A DNA stretch of 64,000 nt from Desulfonema magnum (lineage in GTDB: Bacteria; Desulfobacterota; Desulfobacteria; Desulfobacterales; 4be13): NCBI RefSeq assembly GCF_017377395.1, contig NZ_CP061800.1, forward strand, positions 1,798,001-1,862,000, read 5' to 3'. Each line of letters begins with the position of its first letter. The stretch's first letter is position 1. Shown here in pieces: positions 54,894-63,182 of the stretch. The notes under the pieces were generated by a model, which worked only from the letters and a program-made list of their open reading frames with translations, did no database searches and was not told the DNA's origin. Position numbers and translations under genes: made by a program.

Positions 54894-56063
54894 TTATCTG
54901 ATGTGATTTCTTCCAAATACAACTTTAAACCGATGCTCGGATATATCATTGACAAACCTGACATCCACGCCAGTCTCTCTGCAAACTCTTATGATCCGGG
55001 GAATTCCGCTGCCTCTCCCTGAATAGCGAAATTTTCTGTCCTTCTCCAGCATGGAGAGAAGGGTCGGATTTCTTTCAACATGAACGCCGAATCTTATATT
55101 TTCTTCGGTCAGTGTGTTGGGAAGGGTTCCGGGACTGATAAGTTCAAGTCTCTCTGTGAAAAGATGAATGAATATCGGCGCGCTGATAAAATAATCCCTG
55201 TGTATGATGGCGTTGGACACGGCTTCCGCAAAAGCAGATTCAGGAATCTCCAATTCTCCGGGTGCGTTGAATTCATTATCTTTCTGAACTCTGTGAAGAT
55301 TTCTCTTGATAAAAGATACTCCCTCGGTGAACTGCTCCGCAAGCTTTCCTCGGATTTCCTGTTTATCCCTGAAATATTCGACCGAGACATCTGAGCCATC
55401 AAAATACGTGGCCTTGATTGAAAAATAAGGAATCCGTTGTTCAGGATATTTTCCAAAAACAAGAAGTCCGGCAAGCGTGAGGTTCCTTTCTCCTGCAAGC
55501 TTCAAATTCTTCAGGAGTTTTTCAACATTAACACCTGATATGGCCACCTCTTCCTCATAATAATTTTTATAATATCTTTCAAAATAATCATAATCAAAAT
55601 CAGCCATAGAAGCATCTGTCTCAAGTTCGTCAGCAAAAATATTACGGAAAGACTGCATCAGTCTGAACAGTTCTTCTCTTGTTGCCCTGCGTTTGTCTGC
55701 CCCGTTTTTAACCCAGAACTCTGCCTTGTTCACGGCATATGGTTTGTACAACCCCCTTGGGGTGTAAATAATTAATATTCTTTTCCCCTCACACAAAAGA
55801 ATTTCTGTACGGACAAAAAGCGGCGGATCAATTTTTGATGATGTCGCGTTGGATATCCACTGATTCAATTTTCTGATTTCCTCTGTGTCCAAGCCTGCTA
55901 AGTCACCCTTGTCCGAAACCCCTGCAATTAATATCCCGCCCTCACTGTTGGCAAATGCGCTTATTTCAACAGCAAGAAGATCAATGCTTTTTATCTTTTC
56001 TTTGAACTGATGAGAGGAATCTTCACCTTTGCTAATTATTTCAATAAGTTCATTGCAATTCAT
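54894..56063 (-). CDS. AlbA_2/Schlafen-type ATP-binding regulator
   Basis: This 389-residue protein with the AlbA_2 (divergent AAA_4) domain at residues 1-135 has EDSSHQFKEKI, AVEISAFANSEGGILIAGV and FWVKNGADKRRATREE. A middle helical part is followed by a HATPase_c-like ATP-binding domain with ELEIPESAFAEAVSNAIIHRDY, LELISPGTLPNTLT and a Gly-rich SGRGSGIPRI. Such proteins are often called transcriptional regulators or helicase-related, and some act in phage defence. The true role is unknown here. No partner gene is adjacent. Confidence 0.88.
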   Translation of the reverse strand: MNCNELIEIISKGEDSSHQFKEKIKSIDLLAVEISAFANSEGGILIAGVSDKGDLAGLDTEEIRKLNQWISNATSSKIDPPLFVRTEILLCEGKRILIIYTPRGLYKPYAVNKAEFWVKNGADKRRATREELFRLMQSFRNIFADELETDASMADFDYDYFERYYKNYYEEEVAISGVNVEKLLKNLKLAGERNLTLAGLLVFGKYPEQRIPYFSIKATYFDGSDVSVEYFRDKQEIRGKLAEQFTEGVSFIKRNLHRVQKDNEFNAPGELEIPESAFAEAVSNAIIHRDYFISAPIFIHLFTERLELISPGTLPNTLTEENIRFGVHVERNPTLLSMLEKDRKFRYSGRGSGIPRIIRVCRETGVDVRFVNDISEHRFKVVFGRNHIR

Positions 56064-56302
56064 AAAAAATACTCCTTATTCAGTCTGATAATTGAATAAA
56101 GGCCAAAAAGCCATTTTTTATGATATACATTTTTTTTATTTTTTGCGACAATTTTTTGATAACTGTCCGTCTGCAAATAATGAGAGGGGATAAAAAAAAT
56201 TTTGTGTTTCAATATTCTCTGAATTTGTGATAGGGAGTTTGAACCACGGATTGAAACAGATGAAAAGGATGACACTGATTCGTTTTCATCTGTGTAATCT
56301 GC

Positions 56303-56563
56303 AAAGGCAAAACTATAGGGAAGTCAGATAAGAGGGAGATGGGTTTGTCTTTTTTTCCTTTTCTTATCTGACTTCCTTGTACTATCTTCAAGGGCAAAAC
56401 TATAGAGAAGTCAGATAAGAAGGAGATGGGTTTGTCTTTTTTTCCTTTTCTTATCTGACTTCCTTGTACTATCTTCAAGGGCAAAACTATAGAGAAGTCA
56501 GATAAGAAGGAGATGGGTTTGTCTTTTTTTCCTTTTCTTATCTGACTTCCTTGTACTTCTTAC
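56303..56563. repeat. Three 87-bp tandem repeats with hairpins upstream of a cohesin gene
   Basis: Units start at 56303, 56390 and 56477. Each contains GAAGTCAGATAAGA and its complement TCTTATCTGACTTC around a GGAGATGGGTTTGTC loop, then TTGTACTATCTTC. They end 29 bp before the start of the cohesin-like gene at 56593, so they lie in or next to its leader. Confidence 0.9.
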
Positions 56564-56592
56564 AAACATAACCAAAAAACGAGGGGAATAGT

Positions 56593-57363
56593 ATGTTTAA
56601 ACACAATTTTAAAATTTTAGCAGTATTTCTGACCAGTTTGTTTATGGCGGTGAGTGTTTCTGTTTTGTCTGCATACGCATGTGAGATCAATGCGGTTCAG
56701 GGGGGAAAACTGAGAATTCCTGTTGCTCTGGAGCAAAGCACTCAGATTGAATCTGTTGATATCAAAGTTAAATTTAATCAAAATGTGCTTCTGGCCACAG
56801 GCACGGAGCTGACAGGTGGCATCTTGGAAGGCAAAGGCTATCAGAACACGGACAATATGAATACCGAGGGAGAAATCACGATTGTCATTTCCGCATGGGA
56901 GAATGTTGTTACAGGCAGCGGAGAGGTGGTATTTATCAATTTTGATGTGGTCGGAAAATGCTTTGACGCGTCCATGATTTCATTTGAAACATTCAAATCA
57001 TCCTCAGCCGGAGGATTTTATGTGAATGACACCTTTTGTCAGCGCATTAAAGTTTCTGTGATCTGTGATGTAAATGATGACGGCGAGGCAGGGCATGAAG
57101 AAGCGATTCATGCGTTGTTGTGCCTTTCCGGAGCCATCCAATGTGATCCGGATGGCGCATATCTGGATGACGTGATTTGCGCCTTGGCCATGGCTTCGGG
57201 AAAGAGGAATCTCTACTTTGAGATAAACGATGACGGCAAAATCGGTATAGAAGAAGTGATTTACGCATTGCGCTGTGTTTCCGGAGCAATCACAAGCGAT
57301 ATAAGCATAGGATTGGAACATGCGATTTACGCGTTGCAGGTTGTTTCAGGAAAATCCGAATGA
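56593..57363 (+). CDS. Secreted cohesin-like protein with EF-hand/dockerin-like repeats
   Basis: This 256-residue exported protein has a signal peptide at residues 1-29 (ending SAYA). One cohesin-like domain (about 32-155; GGKLRIPVALEQSTQIESVD ... GGILEGKGY ... VTGSGEVVFINFDVVG) is of the same subtype as the last domain of the proteins at 14085 and 50322. Two or three dockerin-like units follow (DVNDDGEAGHEEAIHALLCL, INDDGKIGIEEVIYALRCV, IGLEHAIYALQVV). It is the smallest member of the set and could be an adaptor. A truncated sigma-like gene follows after 45 bp. Confidence 0.85.
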   Translation: MFKHNFKILAVFLTSLFMAVSVSVLSAYACEINAVQGGKLRIPVALEQSTQIESVDIKVKFNQNVLLATGTELTGGILEGKGYQNTDNMNTEGEITIVISAWENVVTGSGEVVFINFDVVGKCFDASMISFETFKSSSAGGFYVNDTFCQRIKVSVICDVNDDGEAGHEEAIHALLCLSGAIQCDPDGAYLDDVICALAMASGKRNLYFEINDDGKIGIEEVIYALRCVSGAITSDISIGLEHAIYALQVVSGKSE

Positions 57364-57408
57364 GTCATCTCTTTGGAATAATAAGATATTCAGAAGCGGA
57401 GATATGTT

Positions 57409-57750
57409 ATGTCTGATTATTGGAAAAAACAGGTCTTCAGCCACTATGATCTTTTAAACCGTCTCGTCCGGAAACGCTTTCCCGACACAAACACCGCGGA
57501 TGAGGCGTTCATTTATCTAATAGACATTATCGGAAATAAGCGGCCGGACATCCGGAGTGCCAAACTTGCAGTTTGGCGCTATTCATCATCCGGAGTGCCG
57601 AACTTGCAGTTTGGCGATGATGATGTTGTTCCGGGATTCCTCCGGCGGAGACACACCTTGCCAAACTGCAAGTTCGGCACTCCGGATGTCCGCTTTCGGG
57701 CGCTGATGCTTATTTCCAATAAAGTCTATTTTGAAAGAGGGATTCCCTGA
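57409..57750 (+). pseudogene. Truncated sigma-factor-like gene ending in repeats
   Basis: The first about 43 residues (HYDLLNRLVRKRFPDTNTAD, EAFIYLIDII) look like the start of a sigma-70 region 2-type protein. From 57549 on, the frame only translates GGAGTGCCAAAC palindromes. The remaining domains are absent, so it is probably a gene cut by repeats. Family assignment is tentative. Confidence 0.45.
57549..57690. repeat. Cluster of CCGGAGTGCCAAACTTGC palindromes
   Basis: Two direct arms (57549 and 57591) and one inverted arm (ending near 57687, GCAAGTTCGGCACTCCGG) of the GGAGTGCCAAAC family lie inside the truncated sigma-like frame. Confidence 0.8.
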
Positions 57751-57838
57751 TACGGCAGATGTTGAATGAAAGCAGGACAGGAGAATCATGGGGTTCAAAT
57801 AAATACCTGATCAAAAATTTTCGACCTGTAAAGATAGC

Positions 57839-57916
57839 TGTAGGGTGGGTGGAGCGAAGCGGAACCCACCGAAATTCGGTAAATGGTGGGTTCCGCTTCG
57901 CTCCACCCACCCTACA
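57839..57916. repeat. Palindrome TGTAGGGTGGGTGGAGCGAA, copy 2
   Basis: A 78-bp inverted repeat closely matching 3782-3859. It ends 30 bp before the stop of the SpoIIE-type gene. Confidence 0.85.
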
Positions 57917-57945
57917 AAGATTGTAACCGCTTATCACCTGGGGCA

Positions 57946-60876
57946 TTATTTATTATCAAAACCAAAACCGACCACCGTGACGTCGTCCTGCCTCTCATTC
58001 TCCCCCTTGTAAACATTGAAGGCCCGGAGCAATGCGTTCCGCTGTTCGTCAAAAGGTTTTCTGCTGTTTTCGTTCAGCAGTTCTCTGAATCGCCGGGACC
58101 CGAACCGACGCTCCTCATTTTCGCCAAGCTGATCTGTAAACCCGTCGGTAAACATATAAAAACACATGCCCTTTTCAATCATGATGGTATGGTTGCTAAA
58201 ATTGAAATTCAGATCAGATCGTTTGTAACCGATACTCTGACGGTCTCCTTTTATGGTTGTCACCTTATGATTATGAATACAGATCAGCGGCAGCCTCGCG
58301 CCCGCGAAAGTCATCAGGCAATCACCCGTTGTCAGCAGGCAGTTGTCAGTTGTCAGTTTTTCAGATGTCAGTTTTTTGTTTTCTGATGACTGAATACTGA
58401 CAATGGCCGCGTCCAGGCCATCGTCGGAAAGGGCATATTCCGTGTCCTGATGAAGCGATGTCTTGACGAAGAAATTCAGTCGTTTCAGGATTTCCCCGGG
58501 ATCGCTGCATCCTTCATCTCTTATAATCCTCCTCAGACCGGACGATGCGATCATGGTCATAAACGCGCCAGGAACGCCATGTCCGGTGCAGTCAATCACA
58601 GCGACAACAAAACCGCCCTCAAAAGAGTCTGTAAACAAAATATCTCCGCTCACGATATCCCTGGGCATCCAGATAAAAAAGCTGTCAGGGAGATAAATTT
58701 TCAGTTTTTCCGGGCTGGGCAGCAGGGACGCCTGTATCATTTTTGCATACCGGATACTCTCCATGATCTTTCTGTTCACTGCTTCCGCAGCTTCACGCGC
58801 TCTTTCTGCTTTTTCTTTTTCCTTTCGTTCTGTAATATCCAACATTGAGCCTTCATAGTAAAGCACGCTGCCGTCACTGTCCCGGGCTGTCCGGGCAGTG
58901 ACAGACACCCAGATCATGCTGCGGTCCCTGCGACGGTATTGCGTTTCAAATCCGATGATCTGATCTGTCTTACAGAGAATTCCGCTGAAAGGCTCGTCAT
59001 TGCCCCCCGGACGGATATGGCATTCTGTCACAAGGCCGAATTCAGACAAAATCACTTCATCCGGAGAATTGTAACCCATGATCCTGGCCTGGGCCGGATT
59101 CGCACTGATAAAAAGCCCGTCAGGCGTGGTCTGGAAGATGCCCTCGACAGCGTTCTCAAAAATGCTGCGGTATTTTTCCTCTGCTTTTTTCAATGAGGCC
59201 TGTTTTACTTGTAACTGGATAATCTTCTCACGAACCGAATTCCGCATATATTCAAAACTTCTTGCAAGACTTCCCAGTTCATCATTTTGGCGGATATCAA
59301 TTTCCTGATTCAGATTTCCCTGTGCGAGACGGTCCGAACTCTCTTTCAGGCGATGCAAGGGGATGACAATGGACCGGCGGATCAGAAAAAAGACCGGAAC
59401 AATAAGCGCCAGTGTCACAAAAAAGGTCAGGAACCCGAGCAGTGTGGACCGGGATATCTGCCTTGCCGAGGCCTCTGCCGCGTGTTTCTGTTTTCTCTGG
59501 ACAGAAACGAGCATCTTTACCAGCGCATCTCTTGTCTGGCTGCCGTAATGGTCCAGTGCGTGTTTCATCCTGATAAAATCCGTTTCAATATTTTTAATCT
59601 CAAGCGCGCTTTCCTCAATCAGTTGTTTAAGGTCAGAACGGATCCCCCTGGCCAGTTTCGGAAACATAACAATCGTATTCTGAGCAGCGATATCCTCATC
59701 ATCCGTGGCGGCCATGTTAATCAGACTGTCCAGATTTTCCGTTATAAATGCCACATTTCTGTCAATGATCTCCATGCGCTCCTCGGTTATCCTGCCCTCG
59801 TTTCTGTAAGTCAGTGCCCGCATTGAGGTGATCATCAGTTCGGAATGCGCCCGCATCATCTGATTTATTGTCGTAAATTTGTCATTCTGAAGAAGTTCCA
59901 GATCCGTGGCCTCGCTTTGCCCTGTCCTTACAAAATGGAAAATTTTTGCCAAATCATCTGCTATCCGATGGCTGTACATGTCAAGCACGTCGTTTATCTG
60001 AATAAGCTCCGGTTCGTCAGGATGATTCTCTGTCAGTTCTGCAAGATCAGAGTGAATGCGTTTTGCGAGTTTGGGAAACATATAACAAAAATGCTCTGCC
60101 ACTTCCTTTTCAGCTTTGGTATAAGGCGTGTCAACAATATCAACAAGATTGTCCAGATTGTTCATTACAAATTTCACACTTTCCCGGATAACCTCGGCCC
60201 GTCTGCTGTTTACTTTTCCGTTCCTTTTGTCAATAATGGCGTTCTTTGCGGACAAAATCATATCTGAGTGCAACCGCATCAGCTTGTTTATCAGATCAAT
60301 TTGCTGAATTCGCAAGGTCGCGTCGTATGTGGCTTCTTCCCGTTCTCTTTGCACAGCAGCAAACAGTTTTGCCAAATCATTCTCGATCTGCTCCCCCTCT
60401 GAATAAAGTCTGGCATCTGTTCTGATAAAATTTGTTTTGATCTCCTGCAATTTGGCAGTACTCTCCCTGATCAGCTTTACCAGATCGGTTTTTATGCCCT
60501 CCGACAGCTTGGGAAACACATCCCGGATAGTGCTGACCAGCTGCTTTTCTTCCCCGGTATCTGCTATTTCTTCCAGCTTCTTGAAATTATTCTCAAAAAA
60601 TTTTACATTTGCGTTTATTGATCTCATTCTTTCCGTGTCTATATCGCCCTCGCTTTTGGCAATAATGGCGTCTGTCGCGGATGACATCAGGTTCAGGTGG
60701 GCCGCGTTTAATTTTTTGATCAGTTCCAACTGTTCATTCCGCACAGATGCCTGTGCCGAGGCGTATTGAATCGCTCTGTTGGTGAGATAGGCATTACTTG
60801 CAGGAATGGCCAGCGCCATAAAGATCATGACGCCGATCAGAGACATTTTTCTTCCGATTGTCCATTTCATGATCAT
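57946..60876 (-). CDS. Membrane sensor with PAS and SpoIIE-type PP2C phosphatase
   Basis: This 976-residue two-pass membrane protein has TM1 at about 8-30. The periplasmic sensor of about 440 residues is made of three related helical units (each with LINKLMRLHSDMILSAKNAI-like, then MFPKLA.GI.SDL patterns). TM2 is at about 477-500, followed by HAMP (PLHRLKESSDRLAQG), PAS (YRSIFENAVEGIFQTTPDG) with a PAC end, a coiled coil and the phosphatase (about 715-975). The phosphatase shows SGDILFTDSFEGGFVVAVID, CTGHGVPGAFMTM and the late FTDGFTDQLGE. Such proteins control anti-sigma antagonists. A loop before MTFAGARLPL carries about 17 extra residues encoded by TCAGTTG repeats. Confidence 0.92.
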   Translation of the reverse strand: MIMKWTIGRKMSLIGVMIFMALAIPASNAYLTNRAIQYASAQASVRNEQLELIKKLNAAHLNLMSSATDAIIAKSEGDIDTERMRSINANVKFFENNFKKLEEIADTGEEKQLVSTIRDVFPKLSEGIKTDLVKLIRESTAKLQEIKTNFIRTDARLYSEGEQIENDLAKLFAAVQREREEATYDATLRIQQIDLINKLMRLHSDMILSAKNAIIDKRNGKVNSRRAEVIRESVKFVMNNLDNLVDIVDTPYTKAEKEVAEHFCYMFPKLAKRIHSDLAELTENHPDEPELIQINDVLDMYSHRIADDLAKIFHFVRTGQSEATDLELLQNDKFTTINQMMRAHSELMITSMRALTYRNEGRITEERMEIIDRNVAFITENLDSLINMAATDDEDIAAQNTIVMFPKLARGIRSDLKQLIEESALEIKNIETDFIRMKHALDHYGSQTRDALVKMLVSVQRKQKHAAEASARQISRSTLLGFLTFFVTLALIVPVFFLIRRSIVIPLHRLKESSDRLAQGNLNQEIDIRQNDELGSLARSFEYMRNSVREKIIQLQVKQASLKKAEEKYRSIFENAVEGIFQTTPDGLFISANPAQARIMGYNSPDEVILSEFGLVTECHIRPGGNDEPFSGILCKTDQIIGFETQYRRRDRSMIWVSVTARTARDSDGSVLYYEGSMLDITERKEKEKAERAREAAEAVNRKIMESIRYAKMIQASLLPSPEKLKIYLPDSFFIWMPRDIVSGDILFTDSFEGGFVVAVIDCTGHGVPGAFMTMIASSGLRRIIRDEGCSDPGEILKRLNFFVKTSLHQDTEYALSDDGLDAAIVSIQSSENKKLTSEKLTTDNCLLTTGDCLMTFAGARLPLICIHNHKVTTIKGDRQSIGYKRSDLNFNFSNHTIMIEKGMCFYMFTDGFTDQLGENEERRFGSRRFRELLNENSRKPFDEQRNALLRAFNVYKGENERQDDVTVVGFGFDNK
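58328..58376. repeat. In-frame TCAGTTG/TCAGTTT 7-bp repeat inside the phosphatase domain
   Basis: Units GTTGTCA and close variants give, on the coding strand, KLTSEKLTTDNCLLTTGD, an insertion between two conserved strands of the SpoIIE domain. Confidence 0.75.
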
Positions 60877-61379
60877 AGTCTTCCAAATCCTATTTTTTTA
60901 GTTTCAGGAGATCGAACATATTATGAAAACTTGTGATCTGCCAAGTCTGGCTAAAGAAAACTTGTTACTGAACGACGATGACTCTGTTATCAGATTAAAA
61001 AGAATTTTACAACCATTGTAGATTTTATTATGGGCATGGGATACATGAGGCAGAGCATATCCTGACTAACCTTCTGATTTATAAAGTAATATACTAAAAA
61101 TAAACGACGGGATGACGCTATGTCATTCAATAGAAAGCGATTATTGTCTTTCTTGTATTCTTTATTGCGATATCTGTCAACTTCTGGTATATAAAGCTAA
61201 AAATCATCACATTTAATGCTCATGTTTTTACCTGAGTCTGTAAAGAACAAATTTTCAAACAGTTAAAAATTCCTGATTATAACAAAGTTATAATCAGAAA
61301 ATCTGCATTCTTTGATATTGACTCGTATGATACCGGCATGATATTTTAATAGTTAAAAAAAGAAAGGAAACCGTTTTTT
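60877..61379. other. Intergenic region, no repeats or genes seen
   Basis: This divergent gap between the phosphatase sensor and the nuclease-like gene is AT-rich. Promoters should be here; none is clear. A small inverted repeat ATTATAACAAAGTTATAAT lies at 61275-61293. Confidence 0.5.
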
Positions 61380-62165
61380 ATGATCGGATGGCATCGCCTG
61401 TTCGGACTGAGTCTGACCGATTATTTCACGGGCACGGACTACACGGTGGAACTGGAGAAGGATCTTTCTCTGAAGCAGCAGCTTCTGGATGTTGTGATTA
61501 TTGAAAAAAAGGCAGGGAAGCCGCCGGATGAGCTTCCTGACGGTCTTAAAAATCTGGCGTCACATAACCTTCTGACCTACAAATCACATCAGGAGTCTCT
61601 GAACAGTTGGGCCCTTGACGAACTCACAGGACATTATGTCAACTACCGGAAGCAGATCAGTCCGTCCCTGAATGAACTGTTGCCGGTCAGGGACTTCCGG
61701 CTGTATGCTGTCACCACGATGTATCCGAGAAATCTGGCAGATCAGGTGCCTTTCAGATTTCTCAGCCAAGGGGTGTATGAAGTCAGATGGGGTTCCCGCA
61801 AGGTGAGGATCATCGTACTCAGCCGGATTCCGAAAGTGGAGAGAAACTCGCTGTGGTTGCTGTTCAGCGGGACAGCCGGAAAAATACGGTATGCCGCGGC
61901 ACATTACCGCGAGCGTCTGCATGAGATGAGTACGCTGATAAATCAGCTATTTGTAAAATATAACATAGAAGGAGTGGCCGTCATGCCTTACACAATGGAA
62001 GATTACAGAAGGGACTATTTGCTGGAACATATGCACAAACTGCCCCCGGAGGAGCGTCTGAAAGGGCTGTCCAATAAAGATTTGCTCAAATTTTTGAAAG
62101 AGCGTCTGACGCTGGAGGAAATTGAGGCTTATCTGAAGGAGCTGAGGCAGCGGAGACAAGTCTGA
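61380..62165 (+). CDS. Rpn-like putative PD-(D/E)xK protein
   Basis: This 261-residue protein has a plausible nuclease core TGTDYTVELEKDLSLKQQLLD, VVIIEKKAG, with D, E and EKK spaced like a PD-(D/E)xK fold, then YKSHQESL. The C-terminal part MPYTMEDYRRDYLLEHMHKL plus LKGLSNKDLLKFL is a helical tail seen again in two fragments downstream. AAAGGAAA lies before the ATG. The gene family appears prone to tandem duplication. Function is not known. Confidence 0.7.
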   Translation: MIGWHRLFGLSLTDYFTGTDYTVELEKDLSLKQQLLDVVIIEKKAGKPPDELPDGLKNLASHNLLTYKSHQESLNSWALDELTGHYVNYRKQISPSLNELLPVRDFRLYAVTTMYPRNLADQVPFRFLSQGVYEVRWGSRKVRIIVLSRIPKVERNSLWLLFSGTAGKIRYAAAHYRERLHEMSTLINQLFVKYNIEGVAVMPYTMEDYRRDYLLEHMHKLPPEERLKGLSNKDLLKFLKERLTLEEIEAYLKELRQRRQV

Positions 62166-62194
62166 TAGTCAGACACAAGGAAGGGAAGATTTTT

Positions 62195-62484
62195 ATGATC
62201 GGATGTTGATAAATAAGGTCTTTATAAAGTATAACTTGGAAGGATTGGCCGTTATGCCTTACACAATGGAAGATTACAGAAGGGACTATTTGCTGGAACA
62301 TATGCACAAACTGCCCCCGGAGGAGCGTCTGAAAGGGCTGTCCTCCGAGGATTTGCTGAAAAGGCTTTCCAAGAATGACTTGCTGAAAGGGCTTTCCAAG
62401 AATGACTTGCTGAAATCTGTGAAAGAGCGTCTGACGCCTGAGGAAATTGAAGCTTGTCTGAAAGAGCTGAGGCAGCAGAAATAA
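62195..62484 (+). pseudogene. Internally deleted tandem copy of the 61380 gene
   Basis: It starts ATGATCGGATG like the full gene, then jumps directly to the TTGATAAATAAGGTC part, giving MIGC and a stop. The tail (MPYTMEDYRRDYLLEHMHKL onward) is intact from an internal ATG and carries extra KNDLLKGLS units. So about 560 bp was lost from a duplicate. The tail could still be translated as a small protein. Confidence 0.8.
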
Positions 62485-62604
62485 ATCTGGCAGTCAGACA
62501 TAAAAAGAAAACTGTTCTTATATGTTCAGATGGCGGAGCAGAAGGCTTTCAAATTTTTTAGGGAAAGGGAACTTGAAATAAACAATATACCCGATACAAA
62601 AAAT

Positions 62605-63000
62605 CTGATTATAACGGATTCAGGGGAGGCCGGCCAATGCTGCAAATATGGGTGTGTCCCGCCTTTCACACATCCGAAAAAATCAGCCACAAAGGCACAA
62701 AGACACAAAGGAGGCACAAAGAGACTTCGTGAGACTTCGCGCCTTCGTGCCTTCGTGGCAAAAAAACGGATGTGTCCCGCCTTTTATCCAAAAAAATCAG
62801 CCACAAAGACACAAAGGAAGCACAAAGAGACTTTGTGAGACTTTGTGAGACTTTGCGCCTTCGTGCCTTCGTGGCAAAAAAACGGATGCGTCCCGCCTTT
62901 TACACATAAAACCTGTTCCTGTGTAAAAGCCGGGGCACACCCGCAAATATGCCGCCCTTACAGGGCCTGGTCGGCCCTCCCCTAAATCCGTTATAATCAG
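62605..63000. mobile_element. Element family CTGATTATAACGG, copy 3
   Basis: Inverted ends CTGATTATAACGGATTCAGG (62605) and its complement (to 63000) enclose two GCCACAAAGGCACAAAG palindromes. CAAAAAAT is duplicated at 62597-62604 and 63001-63008. No gene inside. Confidence 0.82.
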
Positions 63001-63007
63001 CAAAAAA

Positions 63008-63040
63008 TGTAGGGTGGGTGGAGCGAAGCGGAACCCACCA
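63008..63040. repeat. Single arm of the TGTAGGGTGGG palindrome
   Basis: TGTAGGGTGGGTGGAGCGAA then GCGGAACCCACC, abutting the right target duplication of the element at 62605. Confidence 0.7.
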
Positions 63041-63086
63041 CACATTTCCGGGTATTTTATTTTTGGGGAAATCCCTAAGCGTAACT

Positions 63087-63173
63087 ATGCCTTACACTGT
63101 TGAAGACTATCAGAGAGATTCTGTTTTGGTGAAGCGGCATAAGCTGAGATTGAAAAAAGTCTTGGCACTGTAA
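63087..63173 (+). pseudogene. 28-codon remnant of a second tail copy
   Basis: Reads MPYTVEDYQRDSVLVKRHKL and stops at 63171. The start resembles the MPYTMEDYRRD tail of the gene at 61380. It ends 9 bp before the radical SAM gene. Confidence 0.55.
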
Positions 63174-63182
63174 GGAAGTATT

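Noticed and set aside
56303..56563. Possible CRISPR or small-RNA gene array
   Set aside because: The three 87-bp units are identical along their whole length, so there are no spacers.
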